The notes under the pieces are model-generated. The model ran no database searches. It was not told where the DNA came from and worked only from the letters and a program-made list of their open reading frames with translations. Below, in pieces: positions 23,797-32,535 of a DNA stretch of 64,000 nucleotides; positions within the stretch are counted from its first letter, which is position 1; each line of letters begins with the position of its first letter. The DNA comes from Anaerolineae bacterium. GTDB lineage: Bacteria; Chloroflexota; Anaerolineae; Promineifilales; Promineifilaceae. The stretch lies in the NCBI GenBank assembly GCA_020848035.1, contig JADLAX010000011.1, forward strand, positions 1-64,000, read 5' to 3'. A program made the translations under genes and the position numbers.

Positions 23797-24882
23797 ATGA
23801 GTGATGTGGTACCCCCCAGCCCCAATAATGTGGACCAGCCATCCATGCCCCCTCAGAAAAAGCGGCGTCCCGTACGGATTCTCGGCCTGCTGCTGATAAT
23901 CTTTTCGGTGCTGGTGGGCTGGTTTTTGCTGGTCGCCTTTTTAGGCTGGCAAAGTGGGCAGCAGGCGCTGGTAGATAAGCAAGAAGAGCAGCTCAGTCGT
24001 CAGCTTACGCTGGCCCAGGAAAACATCGATCAGGCCAACTACGAGCTGGCCCTTACCCGGCTGGAGTGGGTGCTGGGGCGCGCTCCAGATTCTGCCCAGG
24101 CCAGGCAGCTGCACGACCAGGCGCTGGCTGGACTGGGCGCTACGCCAGAACCAACACCGGTAACGGCCGTTACCGTCACCCCACCCGCCACCCGCCTGCC
24201 TACCGCCACCCCCGGCTCCATCGGCAGCCCCAATGAAGAACTGCTGCGCATTCAGCGGCTGGTGGCCACCAAGTTTTGGGAAGAGGCCCTGCCTGCGCTG
24301 GTTGCCTTCCAGCAGCAGTTCCCCAGCTATGAGCGGGAAGAAACAGACCAGATGCTGTACGACGCTTACCTGAACTACGGCCTGGACCTGGTGCGTGGTG
24401 AAGAAGTGGAGCTGGGCATGTATTACCTGGCCCAGGCGCAAAGACTGGGCGATTTGCCCCAGACGGCCAAAGATTACCAGACGTGGGCCCGCCTTTATAC
24501 CCAGGGAATTTCCTTTTATGGCGTCAATTGGGACGCTTCGGCCTATTATTTCCGCGATTTGTGCCTGGCCGCCCCGTTTTACCAATCTTCTTGCGAGCGA
24601 CTGTTTACCGCGCTGGTTTCCTTAGGCGACCAATACGCTTTTGCCCAGGATTGGTGCCCGGCGCAAGCCCTGTACCAGGAAGCCAGTCAGCTCCAAACTA
24701 CGGGGGAACTCTCTACCAAACGGACCCAGGCGCAGGAAAACTGCCTGCTGGCCACGCCCACCCCAGCCGAACCGATTACTGGCACCGTGCCCATCACCGG
24801 CACGGAACCCATTACCGATACCGCCGCTCCTTTTGTTTCGCCGTCCTTTGCAGTACCGACGGCGACCCCAGACGAACCGTAA
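23797..24882 (+). CDS. Membrane-anchored TPR-like protein
   Basis: The 361-residue protein has a Pro-rich N-terminus, one membrane helix (about 27-50), and helical repeats (ALTRLEWVLGRAPDSAQARQL, EELLRIQRLVATKFWEEALPALVAFQQQFP, YYLAQAQRLGDLPQTAKDY). Spacing is like tetratricopeptide repeats. The C-terminal tail is Thr/Pro-rich (TPAEPITGTVPITGTEPI). TATACT at 23784-23789 stands only 7 nt before ATG, which hints at a leaderless transcript. It directly precedes the LuxR-Kelch gene, and a joint role is possible but unproven. Confidence 0.75.
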   Translation: MSDVVPPSPNNVDQPSMPPQKKRRPVRILGLLLIIFSVLVGWFLLVAFLGWQSGQQALVDKQEEQLSRQLTLAQENIDQANYELALTRLEWVLGRAPDSAQARQLHDQALAGLGATPEPTPVTAVTVTPPATRLPTATPGSIGSPNEELLRIQRLVATKFWEEALPALVAFQQQFPSYEREETDQMLYDAYLNYGLDLVRGEEVELGMYYLAQAQRLGDLPQTAKDYQTWARLYTQGISFYGVNWDASAYYFRDLCLAAPFYQSSCERLFTALVSLGDQYAFAQDWCPAQALYQEASQLQTTGELSTKRTQAQENCLLATPTPAEPITGTVPITGTEPITDTAAPFVSPSFAVPTATPDEP

Positions 24883-24889
24883 ATCATTG

Positions 24890-24895
24890 TATAAT
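24890..24895 (+). promoter_or_regulatory. -10 box (TATAAT) close to the LuxR-Kelch start
   Basis: A consensus TATAAT ends 10 nt before ATG 24906, which would place transcription start within a few bases of the start codon. No good -35 box is visible. Confidence 0.45.
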
Positions 24896-24905
24896 CATTT
24901 TCTGT

Positions 24906-26348
24906 ATGGCAGAGAAAGGCGAATCGTTAAGCGAACGAGAACTTGAAGTTTTGCAATGCGTGGTGGATGGCGCGGGCAATAAGGAAATTGCCGTGGTATT
25001 GTCCATCAGTCACAACACCGTCAAGGTCCACCTGCGCAATATTTTTACCAAGCTAGACGTCACTTCTCGCACGGAAGCAACGACGTTAGCTTTACAGCAG
25101 GGATTGGTAACCGTTCACGGTATTGTCAGTACCGAAACGCGGCCAGCGGATGCCACCAAACCGGGTGACAATGCAACCAATGGCTCGCCCCACGCCGCAG
25201 ATCTGGTTCCAGAAACGGCCGTTTCTCTCCCCCCCATCTCGCCTCAGCCTATCCCCGAACTGGAAATTGAACCGCCCCGCTTGCGGCCGCGTCGCATGGT
25301 AACAATTGGCCTGCTGCTGGTGGGGTTGGTAACGGCCGTTTTTATTGGCTACCAGGCTTTTGGCAACACGCCTGCCCCTACCCCCACGCCCGAACCCTTT
25401 GCCGAAAGCCGCATCACCGATGATTGGCTGCAAAGCCGCCCGCTGCCCACGCCCCGGGCCAACATGGCGCTGGTGAGCAGCGGCCTGAACCTCTACCTGA
25501 TCGGTGGCGAAACGGCCGCTGGCGTCACCAACACCGTGGCCATTTTTAACACGCTGGACCTCATCTGGCGCGAAGGGGCAGCCAAGCCAACGGCCGTTAC
25601 CGAGATTACCGGCGCGGAGCTGTTTGGCGAAATTTATATCCCCGGCGGCAAACTGACCGATGGCCAGCCAACCAACGTGGTGGAAGTGTACAGCCCGGCC
25701 AACAACAGCTGGCGCGTGGCTACGCCGCTGCCCACGGCCGTTTCCGGCGGTCTGGTTCTGTCCGACGGCAGTTTTTTGTACCTCTTTGGCGGCTGGGACG
25801 GGCAGGATTATCTGGCCAACGCCTATCGTTTTGATCCGGCGGCCAACAGCTGGCAAATTTTGCCCGACATGGCCACCGCCCGCGCCTTTGTCACCGGCGG
25901 CGTGGTGAAGGGGAATTTATACGTCGTGGGGGGGTATGATGGGGAACGGCCGTTAAGCGAATGTGCCTACTTTGCCGCCGCTGGCGACAGCCTGGACAGT
26001 GAAGGTCAGTGGCATCGCTGCGCCCCCATGCTGCTGCCGCGCGCCGGGGCAGGGGCTTCCGGCTTGCTCAACAAGCTGTACGTTTTTGGCGGCGGTGCCT
26101 TTGGCCAGGAAGCTATTACCTACAGCGAGTCGTACAACCCCGACACCGACCAATGGTCCGTGGTCAACACGCCACCGCTCAGCGACGAGCCAAATTGGGC
26201 CAGCCTGGGCATTGCCAATGTCGAAATTCGGATTTATGCCGTGGGGGGGAAACGGGGCGAAGTGGTGACGGACACCACGTTCATCTACCAGCCGCTGGCC
26301 TACCAGACCTACATTCCCATCGCTCCGGTTGAGGGCGGCAATCGGTAG
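24906..26348 (+). CDS. Transmembrane LuxR-type HTH regulator with Kelch-repeat sensor domain
   Basis: The 480-residue protein joins three parts. A LuxR/GerE-type helix-turn-helix lies at residues 6-64 (LSERELEVLQCVVDGAGNKEIAVVL..NTVKVHLRNIFTKL). After a linker comes one membrane helix (131-149). The large C-terminal part is made of Kelch-type beta-propeller repeats (NLYLIGGETAAG, FLYLFGGWDGQDYLANAYRFDP, NLYVVGGYDGERPLSEC, KLYVFGGGAFGQEAITYSESYNP). The DNA-binding domain would be inside and the propeller outside the membrane, a ToxR-like one-component layout with an unusual sensor. ATG 24906 is used because upstream sequence is the shadow of the previous gene. All HTH positions look intact. 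Confidence 0.85.
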   Translation: MAEKGESLSERELEVLQCVVDGAGNKEIAVVLSISHNTVKVHLRNIFTKLDVTSRTEATTLALQQGLVTVHGIVSTETRPADATKPGDNATNGSPHAADLVPETAVSLPPISPQPIPELEIEPPRLRPRRMVTIGLLLVGLVTAVFIGYQAFGNTPAPTPTPEPFAESRITDDWLQSRPLPTPRANMALVSSGLNLYLIGGETAAGVTNTVAIFNTLDLIWREGAAKPTAVTEITGAELFGEIYIPGGKLTDGQPTNVVEVYSPANNSWRVATPLPTAVSGGLVLSDGSFLYLFGGWDGQDYLANAYRFDPAANSWQILPDMATARAFVTGGVVKGNLYVVGGYDGERPLSECAYFAAAGDSLDSEGQWHRCAPMLLPRAGAGASGLLNKLYVFGGGAFGQEAITYSESYNPDTDQWSVVNTPPLSDEPNWASLGIANVEIRIYAVGGKRGEVVTDTTFIYQPLAYQTYIPIAPVEGGNR

Positions 26349-26384
26349 CCAATCGGCTCTCTCTGCCGATGTTTATGGTGTCAT

Positions 26385-26436
26385 AACCGCGTAGGCGGGT
26401 ATCCATCGAGAATAGATTCCCGCCTTCGCGGGAATG
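26385..26436. repeat. Dispersed repeat with ATTCCCGC/GCGGGAAT hairpin
   Basis: ATTCCCGC-CTTC-GCGGGAAT at 26417-26436 is a perfect stem with a tetraloop, preceded by GCGTAGGCGGGTATCC. Related pieces occur at 59157-59180 and near 4978-4992. Confidence 0.65.
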
Positions 26437-26492
26437 ACAATAAAAAATGCGTATTTCTCTTAGTATTCTCTATGCCCCGCTGTGGCTCAGAA

Positions 26493-26822
26493 TCAACTCC
26501 CTTCCGCCATACCTTCCAAAAAGGAATCGGCAAAAAACCAGGTAATGATTTTGGCCTCGGCCCAGGGGGTGAGGGCCGCAATCAGCTGCACGCCGATGGG
26601 CGTCACCATCGCCGCCTCGAAGCTGATACGCGAATCGAAGTACAGCTCAAACATGAGGTGGAAACGGGATTCGCCGCCGCCCGGTTTGTGGGAGATACGG
26701 CTCACTTCACGGCGAGCCAGGCCCGGCAGCTGTTCAGCCAGCGGCAGGTGCGTCTGGCTAAAAAACGCTTCCAGCGCGTCTTCATCATCCACGCGGCGGT
26801 AGAGGGTGACAAATTTGTACAT
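26493..26822 (-). CDS. EthD-family protein
   Basis: The 109-residue protein has the EthD-like ferredoxin fold pattern: start MYKFVTLYRR, then HLPLAEQLPGLARREVSRI and FHLMFELYFDS, with AMVTPIGVQ towards the end. EthD relatives are small dimeric alpha-beta barrel proteins, often linked to oxidative degradation. The exact reaction is unknown. It follows the membrane cytochrome gene after 4 bp and so is probably the last gene of that transcript. Confidence 0.75.
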   Translation of the reverse strand: MYKFVTLYRRVDDEDALEAFFSQTHLPLAEQLPGLARREVSRISHKPGGGESRFHLMFELYFDSRISFEAAMVTPIGVQLIAALTPWAEAKIITWFFADSFLEGMAEGS

Positions 26823-26826
26823 CGAA

Positions 26827-28662
26827 TTAATTCCACACGGCCGTTAACCGCTCTTTTAACACCTGGCGCTGCTGCTGGTACTCGGCTTCGTCCAGCTCAC
26901 CCGCCTCGTAAGCATCGTCCAGGTCGGCGATGGCTTGCAGCAGGGTGCTTTTGTCATCGCGGCGACGTACGGCCGTTTGTGGTGGCGCGGTTGTTGTGAC
27001 ACGAGGTCCAACGGCCGTTTCCATCTCTGTTTCCGGGTAGGTGCGCCAGCGCTGTACCAGGAAAAAACCCACGGCCAGCATCGCCGCCAGGGCCACGCCA
27101 CCAATAATCAGCTCATTCGTTTCGCTGCGCACCGCCAAAGCATTGCCCTGCGCGTCCAAAATTTGGGTGGGACGGCCGTCCAGCGTCAGGCTTACGGCAT
27201 CTGCTTGCGCCAGGCTGGAATTGATATAACTGACAAAGGAACCGCTGGCCGTCGCCTGCGCCCCCTGGGACACCCACGCGCTGTCGGTGATATTTACGCC
27301 CGCATCGGCCATGATGACACTCGCCCCACCAACGACGGTGTAATCCAGGGGATGGGCCAGCAGCAGGCCATCATCGTAGGGTAGATCGTAGTTGACCAGC
27401 AAATTCAGGCTGCTCGCGCCGGGGCGCAGCGGCGTGGTATCTACCCAACCGGTGTCGGTTTGCACAAAGTTGGTCGCGGGGATGAAGGTATCCAGCGTTG
27501 TGCCAAAACCGCGCTGAAAGCTGATGTTGTCGGCACCGGTGGGCAGCCCAATCTTGACGGTACCTTCGGCAAAATCGCCGCTTTCACCCACAAAAACGGC
27601 CGCTGCCGTGTTGGTAAAAACATACAGCTCAGAAACCGTCACGCGCTCCTCGCTAAAGGTAATAATCAGATGCAGCCGATCAATGACCACTACCGACGGG
27701 TCTGTGGTGGTATCGAAGACAAACATGGGCAGGTCGACCGTCGGTTGGATGTTGGAAACCTGCACGGCGTCGCTGTTGAAGGTAAGGTCGCCATAGGTCA
27801 CGTCGGCCAGGAACACCCAGTCGGCAGGCACATCTTCAATTTGGAATTCAAAACGGCCGTCTTCCCCAACCGTCGTCGTTTCTGAGTACATTTCCTCCAG
27901 CTGGGCGGTAAAGGCGCGCAGCCGCACCTCACCCTCGGTGACAGTTTCGTTGGTGGAACCGTTGATCACCTGCCCGCCGATGGTGGCCTGTTCAATCGGG
28001 GCAAAGGCGGCGAGAGGGTCGGTGTAGGTGTAGTGCAGGGAACGGCCGTAATCAAGCAACGACAGCTTTTCCGCTTCGCTCAAACTGCTGACATCGATGC
28101 CCAAAATATCTTCGCTGTCCAGCTCCGCCAAAATCTGCTCGTTGCTGCGGCTGAACCAATACGCCAGACCCGGCCAGCTGGCGGTGTCGGCACCCAGCTC
28201 GGTGGCCAGCGCTTCACCGGCGGCAATCTCATCGGGCCGGGTGCTGAAGCTGTAGGCCAGGGCAATGGTGTCCCAAATTTCCGCCTCGCTCAGCGGGTTG
28301 CTGCTGGCTGTGCCAAAAGGCGGCATGCCTGCGGCCAGATTACCATTGCTGATGATGTCGAACATGACGGAGGGAACGGCCGTCAGCTTAAACGCCGGGT
28401 CAGCCAATGTCGCCGGTTCCAGTCCGGCCTCAATCGCTTGAGTTCCCTGGCCATCACCCAATTCACCGTGGCAGACGACGCAGCGCTCATAATAAATCAG
28501 CAGGCCGTTTTCGGCGTTGGGGGGCGTTTCGGGAACCACGGTGTCTTGCGCTGCCAGGCGCGTGGCAGGTTGCCACAGCAGACCCATCAGGGCTGCCGCA
28601 AAGGCAGCAAAAACGACCAGCAAACGCAGGTCGGCCGGGGCAAAATGTCGGTTATTTTTCAT
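26827..28662 (-). CDS. Membrane-anchored c-type cytochrome with long beta-rich extracytoplasmic part
   Basis: The 611-residue protein has a signal/anchor helix (about 12-30) and a cytochrome c domain with haem motif CVVCH (61-65) and a likely axial Met in AAGMPPFG (about 110). A long beta-rich region (about 220-500, including a carboxypeptidase-regulatory-like segment TIGGQVINGSTNETVTEGEVRL) precedes a second membrane helix (518-539). The cytoplasmic end LLQAIADLDDAYEAGELDEAEYQQ resembles a SHOCT motif. It is encoded just behind the ccm genes that would attach its haem. A role in electron transfer at the membrane is likely, with partners unknown. Confidence 0.8.
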   Translation of the reverse strand: MKNNRHFAPADLRLLVVFAAFAAALMGLLWQPATRLAAQDTVVPETPPNAENGLLIYYERCVVCHGELGDGQGTQAIEAGLEPATLADPAFKLTAVPSVMFDIISNGNLAAGMPPFGTASSNPLSEAEIWDTIALAYSFSTRPDEIAAGEALATELGADTASWPGLAYWFSRSNEQILAELDSEDILGIDVSSLSEAEKLSLLDYGRSLHYTYTDPLAAFAPIEQATIGGQVINGSTNETVTEGEVRLRAFTAQLEEMYSETTTVGEDGRFEFQIEDVPADWVFLADVTYGDLTFNSDAVQVSNIQPTVDLPMFVFDTTTDPSVVVIDRLHLIITFSEERVTVSELYVFTNTAAAVFVGESGDFAEGTVKIGLPTGADNISFQRGFGTTLDTFIPATNFVQTDTGWVDTTPLRPGASSLNLLVNYDLPYDDGLLLAHPLDYTVVGGASVIMADAGVNITDSAWVSQGAQATASGSFVSYINSSLAQADAVSLTLDGRPTQILDAQGNALAVRSETNELIIGGVALAAMLAVGFFLVQRWRTYPETEMETAVGPRVTTTAPPQTAVRRRDDKSTLLQAIADLDDAYEAGELDEAEYQQQRQVLKERLTAVWN

Positions 28663-28668
28663 CGTTAC

Positions 28669-29190
28669 TCACGCAGTTTGTGTCGAAGTTGTCAGGGTTA
28701 GATTATGGCCGCAGTGGGCACAAAATCTGTCGCCGGGGTCGGTGGGTGTGCCGCACTGGGGGCAAAAGCGCGTATGCCCGTTGGGCAGCGGCCCGGTGGC
28801 TGGGGCCGGGGCCTGGCTGCGCTGCTGCCGCAGGCGAGCAATAGCGACCTCAATCTCAATGTCCGCAGCCGCCGACGGCCGTTCTTCGGCCACTTCGTCA
28901 GGGACATAGCCAGGATCGCCACCCGCCGCATCAAGTGCTTGCAGAACGGCCGTCGCCTGCTCCACCAACTTTTCCCGCTGCAAAGCATGCACTTCGGTGG
29001 GCAGCTTGCCCGTTTCGTGGTCAAAATCTAACGCCTGAATTTGATCCAGCAGCGTTTCTTTTTCTAGCAGCAGATGTTCCTGCTCGGTTAATGCTGCTGG
29101 CCGCTCCTGCGGCCGCAAAAAGGGGCGGGCAATGAAGATTCCCACCAACGCCAATAGCGCCACACCTACTAAAATTGATCCAATCGCCAT
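28669..29190 (-). CDS. CcmI-like protein fused to a zinc ribbon
   Basis: The 173-residue protein starts with a membrane helix (about 3-21). Next comes the CcmI/CycH-like helix LLLEKETLLDQIQALDFDHETGKL (about 40-63), which in CcmI contacts apocytochrome and the haem lyase. After a linker the protein ends in a double-CxxC zinc ribbon, FCPQCG...FCAHCG (about 143-165). The TPR part of classical CcmI is absent. Its position between ccmG and a c-type cytochrome gene supports a cytochrome maturation role (inference). Confidence 0.75.
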   Translation of the reverse strand: MAIGSILVGVALLALVGIFIARPFLRPQERPAALTEQEHLLLEKETLLDQIQALDFDHETGKLPTEVHALQREKLVEQATAVLQALDAAGGDPGYVPDEVAEERPSAAADIEIEVAIARLRQQRSQAPAPATGPLPNGHTRFCPQCGTPTDPGDRFCAHCGHNLTLTTSTQTA

Positions 29191-29228
29191 AGTTTTGTTT
29201 CAATGAAGCGGAGAGAGGGGAGCGGCGA

Positions 29229-29303
29229 GTTAAAAGTGATAAGTGACAAGTAAAAAGTAGACTTTTCACTTATCACTTTTTACTTTTACTTCTTACTTCT
29301 CAC
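29229..29303. repeat. Inverted GTGATAA/GTAAAAA heptad array
   Basis: Tandem AAGTGATAAGTGACAAGT units face ACTTTTCACTTATCACTTTT units. The array sits between ccmG and the CcmI-like gene and interrupts an otherwise tightly packed operon. Confidence 0.8.
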
Positions 29304-29322
29304 GCCCAAACCCCTCGCCTGC

Positions 29323-29904
29323 TCATCCTCCGTCTGCCAGAAGCTGGCCGATTATCTGGTCCAGCGTGCTGCCGCTGATGGGGCCAATTTGCACGTAGGC
29401 AATTTCCCCCGTTTGATCGATGATAAATGTTTCCGGCACGCCGGTAATTTCGTAATCGTGGGAGATGCGGGTGCCCAGGTCTGGCGCATGAGGGAAGGTC
29501 ACGTCGAACTCTTCCATGTACGCAATCGAGTTTGGTTCAACGTCGGAGTACGCAACACCGACAAAAACGACGCCCTGGTCCTGGTATTTTTGCCAGGCAG
29601 CTTCCAATTCATCCGTCTCGACGCGGCATTCTACACACCAGGAGGCCCAAAAGTTCATCACCACTATCTGACCTTTCATATCCTCCAGGGAAGCGGCCGT
29701 TTTGCCCTCCCATTCATACCCATCAAAAAACTCCAGGTTAAATTTGGGGGCCATTTCGCCTACCTCAGGGCGGGGGGCGGTGCTGTTCACCAGGCCCCAG
29801 CCCAGCACGGCTAGCAGGCCCAGCACAATGACCCAAACGGCAATGCTGAGATAGCTGCGTGATGATTTTTGGGGTTGTTCAAGTCGGTTAGCAATATCAC
29901 TCAT
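29323..29904 (-). CDS. ccmG: Thioredoxin-like CcmG/ResA/TlpA protein
   Basis: The 193-residue protein has one membrane helix (about 20-38) and a TlpA-type thioredoxin domain with active site WASWCVEC (Cys90, Cys93). It ends in ITGVPETFIIDQTGEIAY with the cis-Pro segment GVP. It should reduce apocytochrome CXXCH cysteines outside the membrane before haem attachment. The VE dipeptide between the cysteines differs from the common CPPC or CEPC and may change redox potential. ATG 29904 is chosen because it lies 4 nt after the upstream stop. The longer frame would overlap ccmH. Confidence 0.88.
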   Translation of the reverse strand: MSDIANRLEQPQKSSRSYLSIAVWVIVLGLLAVLGWGLVNSTAPRPEVGEMAPKFNLEFFDGYEWEGKTAASLEDMKGQIVVMNFWASWCVECRVETDELEAAWQKYQDQGVVFVGVAYSDVEPNSIAYMEEFDVTFPHAPDLGTRISHDYEITGVPETFIIDQTGEIAYVQIGPISGSTLDQIIGQLLADGG

Positions 29905-29908
29905 GGTT

Positions 29909-30457
29909 TTACCTGTTGCGTAACTCTTCTTCGAGTCTCGATTTGTAATCATCTGGGGCGATGAGTTTGGCGGGGATAGGAACGGCCGTTTCTACCACAT
30001 CTTCCTCAAATTCCTCATCCACTTCAGCCGCCGAAGTGCGCAGCGTACGCACGTAGCGGGTAAAAAACACCCCGCCCACTATCACCGCCACCACCGGCAG
30101 CGCCCACAAAATCAGGGTAAAGCCGCTTTTGGGCGGATTGGCCAGCACCCCGTCGCCGTACTGCCGGGCAAAATAGGCCTGCACCTCTTCCGGCGTACTG
30201 CCTTCAGAAAGCTGCTGCCGGATCAGCTCACGCCAGTCGGCACACGCCTGCGTGGGGCACACGTCTAGCGGCGTACTCTCACACACCGGGCAGAACAAAT
30301 CCTTAGCGACGGCGTTTACTTCATCATCCGTCACCGGCACATCTTGGGCCAGAGCGGGCAGTGCCAGCAACAAAAAGCCCAGCAAAACAAAGAGGGCCGC
30401 AGCCAACCGCCGAACACGAATCTGTTTAGATCTTAATTCAGGCACAATAAACCTCAT
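29909..30457 (-). CDS. ccmH: Cytochrome c maturation protein CcmH
   Basis: The 182-residue protein has a signal peptide (about 17-37), then the CcmH domain with redox pair FCPVC (about 55-59) followed by an unusual second Cys pair (VCPTQAC, about 66-72). Conserved CcmH features are ADWRELIRQQLSEGSTPEEVQAYFARQYGD and a C-terminal membrane helix (FTLILWALPVVAVIVGGVFF). It should handle apocytochrome thiols together with CcmF and CcmG. Classical CcmH has LRCxxC and no second pair, so the extra cysteines are noteworthy. Confidence 0.88.
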   Translation of the reverse strand: MRFIVPELRSKQIRVRRLAAALFVLLGFLLLALPALAQDVPVTDDEVNAVAKDLFCPVCESTPLDVCPTQACADWRELIRQQLSEGSTPEEVQAYFARQYGDGVLANPPKSGFTLILWALPVVAVIVGGVFFTRYVRTLRTSAAEVDEEFEEDVVETAVPIPAKLIAPDDYKSRLEEELRNR

Positions 30458-30465
30458 AGCCTTAC

Positions 30466-32460
30466 TTAATCAGTGGGCGCGGCTGCCGGACGCCGCCGCC
30501 GCGAAAGCGACCGCTCTACGGCCGGGTCTGGCCAGGCCGCCACCAGCGTGCCAATAACAAAGATCACACCGCCTGCCCATACCCAGTTGATCAGCGGGTT
30601 CAGGTAGATGCGGAAAGTTGCCTGATCGGCCGTAGCCGGTTCCCAGTTGATCATGAGCACGTAAAAATCCTCGGTGATCGTAGAGCGGGCATTGGGAATG
30701 GTCATCGGCTGATTGGTACGGGTGTACAATTCAGAACGGGGATGAAGCTGGCCGACGTAACGGCCGTTGTCATACACATCCACCGTCGCTTCCGTAATGA
30801 TCAAATCATCTGGCCCGGCATAACGTGTCGCACCCAGGAACTGCATTTCATATCGGCCCAGCGAAACCTTCTCCCCCACCCCCAATCGGATTTGGGTTTG
30901 CTCCTGGAAAATCTCCACACCAATGATGCCAAACGCCATCACAATCACGCCCAGGTGAATCCAGTATCCGCCGTACCGCCGCCGATTGCGCGCCATCAGG
31001 TTAGAATACGCCACCAAGACGTTTTCCCCCTTCTTCATGCGCGCCCGCGTGCCCTTCCAGAACTCAAGCAGGGTCAAAATCAACGAAAAAGACACAACCC
31101 AGAAGCCCAACAGCGCCCCCCAGCCACGAATGCCCAGGGCAAACAGCACGCCAATAAAAACTAGGGCCGCCAGGGCAGGCCAGCGCAGCGACATGCCAAT
31201 ACGCTCCGCGCTGGAGCGGTACCACATTGTCAGCGGGGCCACCCCCATGAGCAGCAGCAGCAGCACAAACAGCGGTGCCAATGCCTGCTCATAGACCGGC
31301 GGACCAACAAAACCCTTCTCCCCGGTAATGAGCTCCGAAAAGATGGGGTAGTTGGTAAATAAAAAGACCACCAGCAAAATCGCCAGGATCAGGAAATTGT
31401 TGTACAGAAAAGCCGCTTCACGGGACAACAGCGAATTCAAACGGTTCTCTGAATGCAGGTCTACCCGCCGCTTCAGCATCCAGTACGCCGAAAAAACAAA
31501 CATCACGGCGATAAAGGCGAAAAACAGTGGCCCAATGGCCGATTGGGCAAAGGAATGCACTGAAGAAATGACACCGCTGCGCACAATAAACGTGCCGTAG
31601 ATGACCAAACAATAGGTCAATAAAATGAGAAAGATGTTCCACATCTTAAACATGTTGCGCTTTTCCTGGATCATCACCGAATGCAGGAACGCGGTACCGG
31701 CCAGCCAGGGCATGAGGGAAGCATTTTCTACCGGATCCCAGGCCCAGTAACCACCCCAACCCAACACGTCATAAGCCCAACGGCCGCCTAACACCAGCCC
31801 CAGGCTTAAAAAGAGCCAGGCCACCAACGTCCAGCGGCGCGTAATTTTGATCCACACGTCATCCAGCTTGCCAGAGATCAGCGCCGACATGGCAAACGCG
31901 TAGGGAATTGTAAAGCCCACAAAACCCAGGTAAAGCATGGGCGGGTGGATAATCATGCCGGGGTGGCGCAGCAGGGGGTTCAGCCCATTGCCATCGACAG
32001 GTACGGCAGGGAGCCGGGCAAATGGATGCTCCACAAACACGGAAATGCTTAAGAAAAAGATTTGGGTAAAGCTGGCCACCATGATGGCATACGGCATCAG
32101 CTCTTTTTGTTTGCGCCAGTTCCGGGCCATGGCTGCGGCCGTAAAAACGGAAAGCAAGAAGTTCCAGAACAGCAGCGAACCAGCCTGGCCACCCCACAAC
32201 GCCGTCACCTTCAGGTAGGTGGGCATATCCCGGCTGCTGACGCGCCAGACGTACTCCACAGAAAAGTCGCCCTGCACCAGCGAATAGATCATCAACAGGC
32301 AGGAAATGGTAATCAGGGGGAAAGTGGCGATGGTAGCGTTGCGTGCGCTTTCGATCCAGCGGGGTTGATTGGTGTGACGGCCGTAATAAGCCGCCCCCGC
32401 CGCAAATACGGCCGCTGCCAACGCCAAAATTAAGGCAATGTAACCTAATTCGGGGATCAT
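30466..32460 (-). CDS. ccmF: Haem lyase CcmF
   Basis: The 664-residue polytopic membrane protein has the WWD signature of the haem-handling family (GWGGYWAWDPVENASLMPWL, about 230-250) and many membrane helices. It also has conserved His-containing loops (HPPMLYLGFVGF near 175). CcmF takes haem from CcmE and joins it to apocytochrome c. Length matches the family. ATG 32460 has AGGAAGAG upstream. ccmE lies directly upstream and ccmH directly downstream, so the operon order is E-F-H-G-I-like. Confidence 0.94.
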   Translation of the reverse strand: MIPELGYIALILALAAAVFAAGAAYYGRHTNQPRWIESARNATIATFPLITISCLLMIYSLVQGDFSVEYVWRVSSRDMPTYLKVTALWGGQAGSLLFWNFLLSVFTAAAMARNWRKQKELMPYAIMVASFTQIFFLSISVFVEHPFARLPAVPVDGNGLNPLLRHPGMIIHPPMLYLGFVGFTIPYAFAMSALISGKLDDVWIKITRRWTLVAWLFLSLGLVLGGRWAYDVLGWGGYWAWDPVENASLMPWLAGTAFLHSVMIQEKRNMFKMWNIFLILLTYCLVIYGTFIVRSGVISSVHSFAQSAIGPLFFAFIAVMFVFSAYWMLKRRVDLHSENRLNSLLSREAAFLYNNFLILAILLVVFLFTNYPIFSELITGEKGFVGPPVYEQALAPLFVLLLLLMGVAPLTMWYRSSAERIGMSLRWPALAALVFIGVLFALGIRGWGALLGFWVVSFSLILTLLEFWKGTRARMKKGENVLVAYSNLMARNRRRYGGYWIHLGVIVMAFGIIGVEIFQEQTQIRLGVGEKVSLGRYEMQFLGATRYAGPDDLIITEATVDVYDNGRYVGQLHPRSELYTRTNQPMTIPNARSTITEDFYVLMINWEPATADQATFRIYLNPLINWVWAGGVIFVIGTLVAAWPDPAVERSLSRRRRPAAAPTD

Positions 32461-32535
32461 ATCTCTCTTCCTACGAACAAAATCAGCCAGCGGCAGTTTT
32501 CACCAGCCGCTGGCCGCTAAACACAAATGAATGAA

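Noticed and set aside
24483..24905. N-terminal extension of the LuxR-Kelch gene
   Set aside because: It overlaps the upstream gene out of frame and has an unlikely Pro/Arg-rich translation. TATAAT at 24890 supports the later start.
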